NCBI GenBank assembly: GCA_028709385.1
Contig: JAQVXD010000001.1
Location: 62,001-126,000, forward strand
Source of the DNA: Fermentimonas sp.
GTDB lineage: Bacteria; Bacteroidota; Bacteroidia; Bacteroidales; Dysgonomonadaceae
Direction of reading: 5' to 3'
DNA: 64,000 bases
The stretch's first letter is position 1, and every line of letters begins with the position of its first letter. A model generated the notes under the pieces. That model was not told the origin of the DNA, made no database searches, and saw nothing but the letters and a program-made list of their open reading frames with translations. Positions 1 through 9,400 of this stretch are shown one piece after another. The translations under genes were made by a program, and so were the position numbers.

Positions 1-1
1 A

Positions 2-484
2 ATTGCACACGCTGCAGCTTTTTTTGGAATTTGTTATGTTGGTTACAGACAAGGTTTTACTATTCATGACCTAAAAATTGAAAAACAAGTTGAAACTACA
101 GTCGAAACAGAACTTAATGATGAAGTATTCTCAAGTAACGAGTTTGATAAGCTTTTCACCCGGCTGGAAGCATTATTTGATGAAAAGCAGATTTTTAAAG
201 ATGCTGATTTAAGATTAAATGATGTTGCTAGTCAGTTGGGAACTAACCGTACATATGTATCAAAACTTATCAATACCAGGAGAGGGATGAATTTTAATGA
301 TTTTGTTAATGATTACAGAGTTCATTATTCTGAAATGATTCTCTCTTCATCAGAGTATTTTTCACTATCTCTCGAAGAAATTGCTTTAAAATCCGGCTTT
401 TCAAACACAAGCTCTTTCTATAGATCTTTTGTTAAGAAAAATGGCTTGCCGCCAGGAAAATTCAGAGAAAAAAAGGGAGAGTAA
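2..484 (+). CDS. C-terminal part of a membrane-anchored AraC-family regulator (start outside window)
   Basis: The reading frame is open from base 2 to a TAA at 482-484, so the gene begins before the window. The first ~19 residues are hydrophobic (AAFFGICYVGY) and look like the last membrane helix. A charged linker follows, then a C-terminal AraC/XylS-type double helix-turn-helix (LNDVASQLGTNRTYVSKLI and LEEIALKSGFSNTSSFYRSF). Bacteroidota often have regulators with several membrane helices in front of such a domain, and this fits that class. The ligand and target genes cannot be seen. An internal ATG at 236 is not the real start because it would remove half of the first HTH. Confidence 0.85.
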   Translation: MAHAAAFFGICYVGYRQGFTIHDLKIEKQVETTVETELNDEVFSSNEFDKLFTRLEALFDEKQIFKDADLRLNDVASQLGTNRTYVSKLINTRRGMNFNDFVNDYRVHYSEMILSSSEYFSLSLEEIALKSGFSNTSSFYRSFVKKNGLPPGKFREKKGE

Positions 485-553
485 CATTATGATACACTCC
501 CCCGGTTTACTAATAAAATTAAATATAATTCTTTGACTTTCTATATAAGAAAT

Positions 554-1054
554 CTACACGAACTCCTTTTTCAACTGTTCAACCCATCTTGTCAACCGTT
601 CTTCAGTCATGTCATATTCATTGTCTTCATCAAGTGGCAAGCCAACCCATACTCCATCTTCAACAGCTGTTGAATCATCGTAAGTATATCCTTCATCAGG
701 AACTTTGCCTACCACTTCTACCTTATCATGAATTTCATCATAAACTACTTTCATCGATTCAGCAAAGCTGGTTGAGTATGATGCGCTGTCACCCAACGCA
801 AAAATTGCAACCTTTTTTCCTGTGAAATCAATTTTTGCAAATGAGGGCAGGAAACCTTCCCAGTCGTCCTGCAGATCACCAATACCTGTTGTTGATGTGC
901 CAACTATTAAATACTTATAATCCTCTATTTCACTTAGTGAAACGTCTAATACGTTAAATAAATCCGCGGTGCCTTCGAAAAGATCCTGAACCTGTTTAGC
1001 AACAGATTCAACACTTCCCCCCGAAGTTCCATATAAAATGGCTATTTTATTCAT
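554..1054 (-). CDS. fldA: Flavodoxin, long-chain type
   Basis: This 166-residue protein is a cytoplasmic FMN-binding electron carrier. The N-terminal phosphate loop YGTSGGSVESVA (residues 9-20) matches the T/S-x-T/S-G-x-T FMN phosphate-binding motif. GTSTTGIGDLQDDW near residue 55 and the FALGDSASYSTSF stretch near residue 105 match the isoalloxazine-flanking loops. The length fits long-chain flavodoxins, which replace ferredoxin when iron is scarce and serve pyruvate:ferredoxin oxidoreductase and similar enzymes in anaerobes. It stands alone, convergent with the AraC-type gene on its left. Confidence 0.93.
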   Translation of the reverse strand: MNKIAILYGTSGGSVESVAKQVQDLFEGTADLFNVLDVSLSEIEDYKYLIVGTSTTGIGDLQDDWEGFLPSFAKIDFTGKKVAIFALGDSASYSTSFAESMKVVYDEIHDKVEVVGKVPDEGYTYDDSTAVEDGVWVGLPLDEDNEYDMTEERLTRWVEQLKKEFV

Positions 1055-1144
1055 GTTTGTTATCTTCTATTGTGTTTGTCTACTTATAATAACTAAACAG
1101 TTAAGTCAAAAAAATGTTTTTTGTATGATAGTAAATGTAAATTC

Positions 1145-1175
1145 TTTGAAGATAAAGGGAAAAGTGCTACTTTTG
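1145..1175 (+). promoter_or_regulatory. Bacteroidota-type promoter for the tRNA-Arg gene
   Basis: A TACTTTTG -7 box lies at 1168-1175 and a TTTG at 1145-1148 sits 19 bases upstream. This is the expected -33/-7 layout for the Bacteroidota housekeeping sigma factor. The tRNA begins 18 bases after the -7 box. Confidence 0.6.
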
Positions 1176-1192
1176 CACACTAACTACATAAC

Positions 1193-1264
1193 GGCGCGGT
1201 AGTTCAATGGATAGAATAGAAGTTTCCTAAACTTTAGATCAGGGTTCGATTCCCTGCCGTGCTA
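1193..1264 (+). tRNA. tRNA-Arg (anticodon CCT)
   Basis: The 72-base cloverleaf folds by hand. The acceptor stem is GGCGCGG/CCGTGCT with two G-T pairs. The D arm is GTTC/GAAT, the anticodon stem GAAGT/ACTTT with loop TTCCTAA (anticodon CCT), and the T arm CAGGG/CCCTG with loop TTCGATT. The discriminator base is A1264 and the 3' CCA is not encoded. The tRNA reads AGG codons. No integrase or direct repeat accompanies it, so there is no sign that it serves as an attachment site here. Confidence 0.93.
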
Positions 1265-1289
1265 CTAATTTTTAACATATCTGTAATTT

Positions 1290-2081
1290 ATGAAGCACAA
1301 CTATCTAATTATTCTTTCAGCAATAGTTATTGCAATACTGTTTTCATCTTGCAAACAACAAACTTCAGAAGGTGATTGGATTCAACTATTCAATGGTGAA
1401 GACCTGACAGGGTGGACTCCAAAAATTGCCGGTTATGAAGCTGGTGATAATTTTGGCAATACATTTAGTGTGGAGGATGGCATTATTAAAGTGAGATATG
1501 AAGCGTATGACTCATTAAGAGGGCGTTTTGGACATCTTTTTTATAAAGATGAGTTCTCGCATTATAAGCTGAGAGTAGAATACAGGATTCTTGACGGCCA
1601 AATTCCCGGTGCGCCTGCCTGGGCATACAAAAACAGTGGTTTGATGCTTCACGGTCAAACTCCCGAATCAATGCAGCTGAACCAGGATTTTCCCACTTCT
1701 ATTGAAGTACAGCTTCTTGGCAGTGATTCACTTGTGCAGCGTACCAATATGAATGTTTGTACCCCGGGAACCAATATTGTCATGAACAACAAGCTGATTC
1801 TTGATCACTGTACTAACTCCTCATCAGAATATTTCTTTGGTGACGAATGGGTTACAGCTGAAGTTGAAGTCAGAGGTAATGATGTTATTTATCATATACT
1901 AAATGGAGATACAGTTCTTCAGTACAGTAATCCTCAGCTCGATGAAAGAGATCATACCTATGCCAAACTGATAGAATTGAATAATGAGGATAAAATGCTG
2001 AGTAAGGGCACTATTTCTCTGCAGAGTGAAGGGCACCCTATTGATTTCCGCAAGGTTGAAATTCAGATACTTGAAGAGTAG
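1290..2081 (+). CDS. DUF1080 (3-keto-disaccharide hydrolase-like) lipoprotein
   Basis: This 263-residue protein begins with a lipoprotein signal (hydrophobic residues 6-18, lipobox LFSSC). It continues with WIQLFNGEDLTGWTPK, the hallmark start of the DUF1080 concanavalin-like fold. Some members of this family are known to hydrolyse 3-keto-glycosides, and many are uncharacterised outer-surface lipoproteins. No partner glycoside gene lies beside it: a tRNA precedes it and an acyl-CoA synthetase follows after 40 bases. The substrate is unknown. Confidence 0.85.
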   Translation: MKHNYLIILSAIVIAILFSSCKQQTSEGDWIQLFNGEDLTGWTPKIAGYEAGDNFGNTFSVEDGIIKVRYEAYDSLRGRFGHLFYKDEFSHYKLRVEYRILDGQIPGAPAWAYKNSGLMLHGQTPESMQLNQDFPTSIEVQLLGSDSLVQRTNMNVCTPGTNIVMNNKLILDHCTNSSSEYFFGDEWVTAEVEVRGNDVIYHILNGDTVLQYSNPQLDERDHTYAKLIELNNEDKMLSKGTISLQSEGHPIDFRKVEIQILEE

Positions 2082-2121
2082 TTTCAATAAAGTATTTAAT
2101 TCATTTACTTAAAAAAAAGAA

Positions 2122-4008
2122 ATGGGAAAAACAATTATTGAACTCTTAGAGGAGTCGGTATCAAAATATGGTAATCTGCCCTATCTTCACGAGGCACGGC
2201 ATGGAGAAGAATATACTTCAATCACCTACCGCGAAGTGCAGAAAGAGGCTATCCGTTTTGCGGTAGGATTAATGGCGCTTGGTGTTGAAGCCGGCGACAG
2301 AGTGGCATTAATTTCCGAAGGTAAAAATAACTGGGTGTTGGGAGAGTTGGGTATACTACATGCCGGTGCAGTGTGTGTGCCGCTCTCGGTAAAGCTCGAA
2401 ACGGAACAAGATATTACTTTCCGTCTTAATCATTCTGATACAGTTATGGTGCTGGCATCTGATCAGCAGATTGCTAAACTGCGCCCCATGAAAGATAAAT
2501 TGCCAACTGTAAAAAGATATATCCTGCTGGATCAGGTTGACCTTGAATGTGATGATGAAATCTGTTTTGATGCCGTTAAGCAATTAGGCGATGCTTTGCT
2601 CTCTTCTGACAAGAAGAGGGTGGATGAGCGTATTGTAACAGTCAAACCGGACAGTCTGGCAAATATTTCGTACACCTCAGGTACAACAGCTAATCCAAAG
2701 GGTATCATGTTGTCGCACAATAATTATGTGTTTAATGCTGAGCAGGCAGTCGATCATCTAAACGGCATACCATCATCATTCCGTACACTTCTCATACTGC
2801 CCTGGGACCACTCTTTCGGTCACACTGCCGGCATTTATGCTTTTATGAAATGCGGAGCTTCAATAGCCTCTGTTGCCGCAGGGAAAAGTGCAATTGAGGT
2901 TTTGCGTAACGTGCCAAAGAGTCTGAAGGCCATCAATCCCCACCTTCTCATGAGTGTGCCGGCACTTGCAGCAAACTTCAGGAAGAATATTGAGTCAGTC
3001 ATAGAGAAGAAAGGCAAGACTGCATATCGTATGTTCAAACAGGCTTTAAGAGTGGCATATAGATATAATGGCGAGGCTTTTAACAGAGGCAGAGGCAGTC
3101 GTGCATTACTTAAACCTCTGGTTGCTTTTTATGATCGTATTATCTTCTCGAAGATCAGAGAAAGCTTCTCAAGCAATATGGAATACTTTATCGGGGGAGG
3201 AGCGCTTCTTGATATCGAACTGCAACGCTTCTTTTATGCAATCGGCATACCCATGTACCAGGGTTACGGACTTTCAGAAGCCTCTCCGATAATATCGGCT
3301 AACACTGCTAAAGAACATAAACTCGGGTCTTCAGGTAAAACTATGCCTCGCATGGATATTCGTATTGGTGATGATGATATGAATCCGTTACCAGTAGGAC
3401 AAAAAGGCGAGATACTTATTCGCGGAGGTAATGTCATGATGGGCTACTGGAAAAATCCTGAAGCTACTGCAGAAACCATCGTTGATGGCTGGCTGCGTAC
3501 AGGTGATATGGGTTACCTCGATTCAGACGGTTATCTTTATGTATTAGGCCGGACCAAATCTCTTCTGATTAGCAACGATGGAGAGAAGTTCTCACCCGAA
3601 GGTATCGAGGAGTCGATTATGGCAAAATCTGAGTATATAAACCAGTGCGTACTTCACAACAATCAAAGTCCTTATACAACAGCTTTGCTGACTATCAACA
3701 GCGATGCTTTGAAGCGACGCACAACTGATTCTTCAGAGGCAGTTCAAATCATTGCAGGAGAGCTGGCTGAATATCTTAAAGGCGGGAAGAACGACGGTAT
3801 GTTCCCTTACCGCTGGATCCCTTCAGCTTTTGCAATTATCGAGGAACCTTTCAGTGAAAAGAACGGAATGGTCAACTCAACCATGAAGATAGTGAAGCAT
3901 AAGGTTTATGAAACATACGCAAAGGAGATTGAGGCGTTGCATACACCTGAAGGTAAAAAGCCTGATTCTGAGCAAAATTTAAAATCACTACAAAATTTAT
4001 TGAAATAA
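2122..4008 (+). CDS. Long-chain fatty acid-CoA ligase (AMP-binding)
   Basis: This 628-residue enzyme belongs to the ANL superfamily, FAA1/long-chain type. It activates a fatty acid to acyl-AMP and then acyl-CoA. Visible motifs are the P-loop YTSGTTANPKG (~residue 186), YGLSEASP (~382) and GWLRTGDMGYLDSDGYLYV with GRTKSL (~455-480). The C-terminal subdomain carries KNGMVNSTMK in place of the usual catalytic-lysine loop. There is no signal peptide, so it is cytoplasmic or peripheral to the inner membrane. The next gene starts one base after its stop, so the two are almost certainly co-transcribed. Confidence 0.9.
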   Translation: MGKTIIELLEESVSKYGNLPYLHEARHGEEYTSITYREVQKEAIRFAVGLMALGVEAGDRVALISEGKNNWVLGELGILHAGAVCVPLSVKLETEQDITFRLNHSDTVMVLASDQQIAKLRPMKDKLPTVKRYILLDQVDLECDDEICFDAVKQLGDALLSSDKKRVDERIVTVKPDSLANISYTSGTTANPKGIMLSHNNYVFNAEQAVDHLNGIPSSFRTLLILPWDHSFGHTAGIYAFMKCGASIASVAAGKSAIEVLRNVPKSLKAINPHLLMSVPALAANFRKNIESVIEKKGKTAYRMFKQALRVAYRYNGEAFNRGRGSRALLKPLVAFYDRIIFSKIRESFSSNMEYFIGGGALLDIELQRFFYAIGIPMYQGYGLSEASPIISANTAKEHKLGSSGKTMPRMDIRIGDDDMNPLPVGQKGEILIRGGNVMMGYWKNPEATAETIVDGWLRTGDMGYLDSDGYLYVLGRTKSLLISNDGEKFSPEGIEESIMAKSEYINQCVLHNNQSPYTTALLTINSDALKRRTTDSSEAVQIIAGELAEYLKGGKNDGMFPYRWIPSAFAIIEEPFSEKNGMVNSTMKIVKHKVYETYAKEIEALHTPEGKKPDSEQNLKSLQNLLK

Positions 4009-4009
4009 T

Positions 4010-4225
4010 ATGAAAACAAAGGAATATACCAACGGAGAGATTACCATTGTATGGAAGCCCGATGTTTGCATCCATTCAGGTATTTGTGTAAGAACACTTC
4101 CTAAAGTATATAAGCCAAGTGAAAGACCTTGGATTCAGATGGAAAATGCAACCAGCCAGGAGATGATTGATCAGGTTGCTAAATGTCCATCAGGTGCATT
4201 AAGCATTAAGAAAATAGAGAAATGA
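4010..4225 (+). CDS. Divergent 4Fe-4S mono-cluster protein (Fer4_19, YjdI-like)
   Basis: This 71-residue protein carries CIHSGICVRTLPKVY near the N-terminus and AKCPSGAL near the C-terminus. Together they give three cysteines spaced as in the Fer4_19 family (E. coli YjdI). These proteins are proposed to hold a single iron-sulfur cluster, and their function is not established. It starts one base after the acyl-CoA ligase stop and overlaps the following GNAT gene by four bases, so the three genes form one transcript. The Fer4_19/GNAT pairing is the same as E. coli yjdI-yjdJ. Confidence 0.85.
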   Translation: MKTKEYTNGEITIVWKPDVCIHSGICVRTLPKVYKPSERPWIQMENATSQEMIDQVAKCPSGALSIKKIEK

Positions 4226-4506
4226 CAAGGATTGAGCAGAAGGATAACAATAAAAAAGGCAGATTTATACTTTACGAAGGAGATAAAAAAGCCGGAGAGA
4301 TGACCTATGTGTGGGTGGATGATTATAAAATAATTATCGACCACACAGAGGTTGATACTGTTTACGGAGGTAAGGGATATGGTAAAGTTCTGGTAATGGA
4401 AGCAGTTAAGTTTGCAAGAAAACAGGATATCAAGATTATCCCCTTATGTCCTTTCGCGAAGAAAGTATTCGATAATGATTCGGATATTCAGGATGTGAGA
4501 TTTTGA
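4222..4506 (+). CDS. Small GNAT-like N-acetyltransferase (YjdJ type)
   Basis: This 94-residue protein belongs to the short acetyltransferase family (Acetyltransf_CG, YjdJ-like). It shows the acetyl-CoA pyrophosphate loop GGKGYGKVLV followed by MEAVKFARKQDIKIIPLCPFAKKVF, which is typical of the family. Its start overlaps the stop of the Fer4_19 gene as ATGA, implying translational coupling. The substrate is unknown. A second, diverged copy of its last 22 codons lies 390 bases downstream at 4831-4897, which matters for the history of the next locus. Confidence 0.88.
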   Translation: MTRIEQKDNNKKGRFILYEGDKKAGEMTYVWVDDYKIIIDHTEVDTVYGGKGYGKVLVMEAVKFARKQDIKIIPLCPFAKKVFDNDSDIQDVRF

Positions 4507-4617
4507 ATTTTGATGTAGGTTAGCCATCAGATTTGCTTTAATATTACTTAGGCCGTATTTCGTTAATTATAAGTTTAAAAAATGTTTATAAATAGTTTAT
4601 TATCGGTTTATAAAATT

Positions 4618-4672
4618 ATAAGTCGATATTAAGCCGGATATATACCGGATATAAGCCGATAATAAGCCGGTG
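4618..4672. repeat. Array of five 11-bp tandem units
   Basis: Five consecutive 11-base units can be read: ATAAGTCGATA, TTAAGCCGGAT, ATATACCGGAT, ATAAGCCGATA and ATAAGCCGGTG. They occupy the space between the GNAT gene and the terminator remnant. Exactly the last two units recur at 19278-19299, where the downstream copy of the flanking repeat begins. The period of 11 is close to one helical turn. The unit itself is not palindromic. Its function is unknown. Confidence 0.75.
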
Positions 4673-4830
4673 AGGTCTGAGACAAGAATAAAAAAGGACT
4701 ACACAGTTAAGTATAGCCCTGTATTTTACAATAAGTAGTGTTTGATAATGGGTTTTATTTCTCAGAAGAAATGTGTTTTTTTATCGGCTCGCATCCTTTG
4801 CAGCCGGCACAATATGAAGAGTCTTTTTCT
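4650..4830. repeat. Left flanking copy of the feo 3'-end repeat
   Basis: Bases 4650-4814 match 19277-19442 with about five substitutions and one single-base indel, roughly 96 percent identity. Weaker coding-level similarity continues to 4830. The repeat contains the last two 11-bp units, a minus-strand terminator (4688-4720) and the 3' end of the FeoB-associated Cys-rich gene. The intact version is the copy next to feoB at 19277 onward, so this copy is the orphan. Together the two copies bracket the amino-sugar locus. Confidence 0.9.
4755..4830 (-). pseudogene. 3' fragment of a FeoB-associated Cys-rich membrane protein gene
   Basis: Read on the minus strand this encodes EKDSSYCAGCKGC followed by the ending EPIKKHISSEK and TAA. 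That is the C-terminal cysteine tail of the intact gene at 19383-19544. The membrane-helix half is missing, because at 4831 the sequence switches abruptly to a second copy of the GNAT 3' end. A 61-codon ORF through this point is an accidental fusion across the junction. Confidence 0.85.
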
Positions 4831-4897
4831 CCCCTTATGTCCTTTCGCGAAGAAAGTATTTGATAGAAACCAGGAAATTCAGGATGTAAGATTTTGA
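4831..4897 (+). pseudogene. 3' fragment of a second, diverged GNAT gene copy
   Basis: This segment matches 4440-4506 at 58 of 67 bases, with the first 30 identical. In frame it encodes PLCPFAKKVFDRNQEIQDVRF against PLCPFAKKVFDNDSDIQDVRF in the intact gene. The differences keep the protein sensible and the stop is retained. This looks like the end of an allele from a related strain or species rather than a decayed recent duplicate. Sequence beyond ~4900 is unique and begins the inserted locus. Confidence 0.85.
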
Positions 4898-4954
4898 ATA
4901 CTCGGTATAAACTGGCTGTTAAATTGGAGTTTAATGTCATTTAATTTTTTTCTA

Positions 4955-6115
4955 TTAATTATTCCCTTTTGAAAACTTTTTACGGAAATTCAATGGTGAA
5001 TAGCCAGTGGTTTTTTTAAAAATCCTATAAGCGTTTCTTACGTCATTGAATCCTGCTTCAATACTTATATCCAGCAGACTATCGCTAGTCGTCAGTAATT
5101 TATAAGAAAGATATTCTGTTTTCTTTTCCAATATGAATTGATAAATAGTTGTACCCATTGTTTCTTTGAATTTTTTTTCTAGTGTCCTCCTGCCAAGCGG
5201 GACTAGTTGCGTCAGATTATCTATAGATATATCAGATGTGACATTTTTTTCAATATAATCTATAATCCTTACAATATCTTTGTTCGAGATGTTATATCTT
5301 TCTGTAGATTGTCTTTGTTCAATTCGTATCGGTTTCTTTGTGATATTGAATGGAATATTTTTATTATTCATAATTAATGTGTGAAGTTTATTACCTGTTG
5401 TATACCCGATATTTTCATCGTCGGTAACAATAGAAGAAATGGTGGGGTAAGATAAATTACAGATAAGCTCGTCATTATCAACTCCTAATAGTGATATCTC
5501 ATTTGGAATGTTGATATTATTTATTTTGCACATTTCAGTAACCTGTAAAGCGAAATAATCGTCACATGCAAAAACGGCAATCGGTTTTGGAAGTGAAGAC
5601 AGCCATGTATTCAACTCTATATGACTACTACTCCATTGACTGTTAGTTAAATATTCAGATTCAAAATAATAGTAGTTACCTTTTAATTTCTCAACTTCGC
5701 TTCGATAGCCTTCTGCCCTCCCTTTCGACCAAAGGAAATTTTTATTACCATAGAATGCAAAATTCTTAAACATCTTTTTTGAAAAAAAATCTGCCGCCAT
5801 TGCACCTACTTCTTGGTAATTTCCGGAAATCTTTGAGAACCAATCGGCGTCATCTTCATAGTTTTGAAGAAATACAGGAATATCCAGATTCTTTAAAAAT
5901 TGTACCTCCTGGTATTCCCATTGGGCAATCACTGCGTCTATACCCCATTCTTCAGTCCGCTTAACAATTCCAGCTTCACCATACAATACTTTATAATAAA
6001 AAGGCAGTCTGTAAAAAATCCAAGGGCCTTTCTCATGCGCATAACGTATCAGGCCTGTTAGAAAACGACGACTGAACTCAGTAGCGGAATCTATTAGAAT
6101 AAGTATTTTAATCAT
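4955..6115 (-). CDS. XylR-like transcriptional regulator (sugar-binding domain plus AraC HTH)
   Basis: This 386-residue protein has an N-terminal periplasmic-binding-protein-like sensor domain (about residues 1-270; MIKILILIDSATEFSRRFL, VFACDDYFALQVTEMC, LLGVDNDELICNLSYPTISS). The C-terminal AraC-type DNA-binding domain covers about 285-383 (SIDNLTQLVPLGRRTLEKKF, DISIEAGFNDVRNAYRIFKK). This is the architecture of the xylose regulator XylR. It is divergent from the SusC-SusD-nag operon with 333 bases between, so it is the likely local regulator. Its inducer is inferred to be an amino sugar or derivative rather than xylose, because no xylose genes are present. Confidence 0.85.
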   Translation of the reverse strand: MIKILILIDSATEFSRRFLTGLIRYAHEKGPWIFYRLPFYYKVLYGEAGIVKRTEEWGIDAVIAQWEYQEVQFLKNLDIPVFLQNYEDDADWFSKISGNYQEVGAMAADFFSKKMFKNFAFYGNKNFLWSKGRAEGYRSEVEKLKGNYYYFESEYLTNSQWSSSHIELNTWLSSLPKPIAVFACDDYFALQVTEMCKINNINIPNEISLLGVDNDELICNLSYPTISSIVTDDENIGYTTGNKLHTLIMNNKNIPFNITKKPIRIEQRQSTERYNISNKDIVRIIDYIEKNVTSDISIDNLTQLVPLGRRTLEKKFKETMGTTIYQFILEKKTEYLSYKLLTTSDSLLDISIEAGFNDVRNAYRIFKKTTGYSPLNFRKKFSKGNN

Positions 6116-6448
6116 AGTCTACCATTGTTGTTTTTAAAAATAAAATTGATATCGATTATCATTTATCAGGAAAATTACAACAATATTCTATAATAAGGAT
6201 TATTTTACTAAAAATATTCGCAATTTGTCATTAGTTATTCGCTAATTATCTTATGGGGATTAGTAGAGTGAGGTTATCTTTGTCAAAATTTAAACTAATA
6301 ATATACACATAAAGCAAATGTAAAAGCTCATTTAGAATTATCTCACCGTAAATTTAGATTTATAGCAATGGATAACACACTCACTCAGAATTTTTGTTTA
6401 ACAAAATCATAAATATTAAAAATCAATAACATTATTAAATGCATACCT
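6116..6448. promoter_or_regulatory. Divergent control region between the XylR-like gene and the SusC operon
   Basis: This 333-base AT-rich spacer has no ORF of note. A TATCTTTG -7 box on the plus strand lies at 6275-6282, giving a leader of about 160 bases before the susC start. Near the regulator start, the stretch around 6150-6166 (TTGATATCGATTATCA) is a partial inverted repeat and a candidate operator for the XylR-like protein. I could not assign a clear -33 box. Confidence 0.5.
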
Positions 6449-9400
6449 ATGGAACAAGTAATTAGAAAATTATTATTGATAAGTACATGTCTGTTATTTA
6501 TGTCTTATATGTCTTATGGTCAAGACAAGGCAATCAGACAAGGGATTGTTACCGATAAAGTGACAAATGAAACTTTACCCGGAGTACAGGTTGTAGTTAA
6601 AGGTACAACCAGAGGAGTAGTATCCGATTTGGACGGACATTTTACAATTGAGGTTAATAACAGCGATCATCTGGTTTTCAGTATGCTCGGCTATGAATCA
6701 GAGGAAGTTTTTATGGGAAATGAGGTGTCATTCAATATTGAATTATCGCCTACAGCCTATGATTTAGGAGAAGTTGTAGTAACCGCTTTAGGTATTGAAC
6801 GGAAAACAAGAACATTGTCTTATTCTACTCAACAGATAGAAGGATCTATTGGAGAGATAAAAGATAACAGCTCAAATATCTTAAGCAGTTTATCCGGAAA
6901 AATATCAGGTGCTGTGGTAACTACTGCTGCCTCTGGCCCAGGTGCTGCAGCACGTGTTGTACTTAGGGGAAATCGTTCCATAAGCGGAAATAATACCGCT
7001 TTAATTGTAATAGATGGTGTTCCTTATGATAATAGTTCATATAGACAAGCAACAGGAACTAATTATAATTACGGCGGAAGTGATGGTGCAGTAAATATAA
7101 ATCCCGATGATGTTGCTTCTATAAACGTTCTAAAAGGACCTTCTGCGGCTGCATTATATGGAAGCAGAGCTGCAAACGGAGCAATTATAATTACTACAAA
7201 ACAAGGGAAAGAAGGTGGATTGAAAATTGATCTTAATAGCAGTATGTCTGTTGATCAACCCAATTTATTAATCAACTTCCAGAATAAATACGGTAGAGGT
7301 AATGGAGGAGTTGCAGCAGAAGCAGTTGGCGAAAGTTGGGGTGCTGCAGCGCAAACTTATCCAAGCAATGTTAAAGACTTTTTCGAAACGGCTTACTCAT
7401 TTAATAATACGGTTAGCCTATATGGTGGTACTGAAATGATGAAAGGATTTGCATCCTATACCAACAACTCTGTAGAGGGGATGATACCCGGAAACAAAAT
7501 GGATAGGAATACGATGAACCTGAGAATAAATACTCAGCTTAATTCAAAACTTACCACTGATGCGAAGATCACGTATGTGAATCAGAAGATATTAAATCGC
7601 CCTCGCTTGGGTGATGCAGGAACACCCATAGAAGCATATATTATGCCGAGAGATATGAGTGAGGAGGAATTGAAAATTTATGAAACCATTGACCCGAATA
7701 ATGGGCAACCGGTAAGAAAATACTGGACCACATCTTCTATTTACGATAATCCATACTGGAGTACCGAAAGAACATCTGTAAATGAAGTGCGAAATCGTGT
7801 AACTTTATTGGGATCAGCCAAATATCAATTGTTTAATTGGTTGAGTATACTTGGTCGTGTAAGTTATGACCGGTATGATGATAAAGTAGATGGCTCTTTT
7901 TATAGTGGCACAGTTTCTTTAGGAGACGTAAAGACAGGAGGTAAATATTACGAGACCAATTCTCAATACTGGGAAAGGAACATAGATTTATTACTCTCAG
8001 GAGAGAACGCTATTACGGAGAATGTAAGTATAAATTACAACATTGGAAGCAGTTTCCTAAAGAGAGAGTATGCTACAGCAACGGACATGGCAAACGGACT
8101 TTCCATCCCGAACATGTTCAGCCTGACAGCTGCTACTACTCCTGCTTTTAGTGATATAGGCGGATATACTCGTGCTTTAAATTCTGTTTATGGAAATTTG
8201 CAGCTAGGACTTAAGTCTTTTTTATTCGTAGATGTTACGGGTAGAAACGACTGGTCTTCCACATTACCTTCGCCACATAGTTATTTTTATCCTTCAGTTG
8301 GTTTATCAGCTGTTATTTCTGATATGATGAACATGCCTTCCTGGATTAGTTTTGGGAAAGTAAGAGCTTCATATACACAAGTGGGTAACGACCCCGACCC
8401 TTACTTACTGAAACAAAGATTTCAATTTGGTTTAGGAGCAGGACAAGGATTTATTTCCAGAAATCAAAATAAGTCGATTCAGGATTTGAAACCGGAAAAG
8501 ACAAATTCTTACGAAGTTGGACTTGACTGGAGATTTTTAAGTGGCCGTTTAGGTCTGGATGCTACTTTATATAAAAGTAATACCATCAATCAGTTGTTGT
8601 ACGTAGGCTTGCCTATGGCAAGTGGATTCAACAGGAGATATATCAACGCTGGAAATATAGAGAACAAAGGAATAGAAATTCAATTAAATGCTACACCAGT
8701 CGAAACTAATAATTTCAGTTGGAGCACTGATGTTAATTTTTCCAGGAATATAAATAAGGTAATTGAACTGGCGCCAAACACTACACAGGTAAATATTACA
8801 GATAATACTAAATACGCAACTGTAATAGTGAAAGAAGGCAGCTCGTATGGTGATTTATATGGAAGAGCCTGGAAAACTGATGCTGAAACAGGTAAATATA
8901 TTGTCGACAACAGAGGATTGCCTGTTGCAGAGTCTAATCAAAAGCTTGGGAACTTTAATCCCGATGCTATGTTGGGATGGAGTAACAGATTGAATTATAA
9001 AAATTTCAGAGTATCGTTTCTGATCGATGCTCGCATAGGTGGAGAAATGATTTCCGGAACCGATGCATATCTGGCATATTATGGAGTTGCCGATTACACA
9101 GAGAAATTTAGAGATGGTGGCTTAATCCTTGATGCAGTAAAGGCTGATGGTTCTGTCAATTCAACTGAAATTACTGCCCAGCAATTATGGACTACTGTTT
9201 CTCAGAACGGTCGTGACGGATGGGGTGAATTCTTCGCTTATGATATGACCAACGTGCGTCTTAGAGAGCTATCGTTAGGATATGATTTTGATTTAAAAGA
9301 GACTTCTATTATTGAAGCTGCATCTTTCTCTGTAACAGGAAGAAATCTGGTGTTCTTCTACAGAGGAAAATCAATAATGGATATCAATGGTATCGGAAAA

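Noticed and set aside
1193-1264. tRNA-Arg as an attachment site for a mobile element
   Set aside because: No integrase gene and no direct repeat of the tRNA 3' end were seen in the following sequence.
4618-4672. Iteron array as a CRISPR array or plasmid origin
   Set aside because: The units are 11 bases with no spacers, and there are no cas or rep genes nearby.
4755-4940. 61-codon minus-strand ORF that could be called a small Cys protein gene
   Set aside because: Only its last 25 codons match the intact Cys-rich gene at 19383-19544. The rest reads backwards through the GNAT fragment, so it is a junction artefact.
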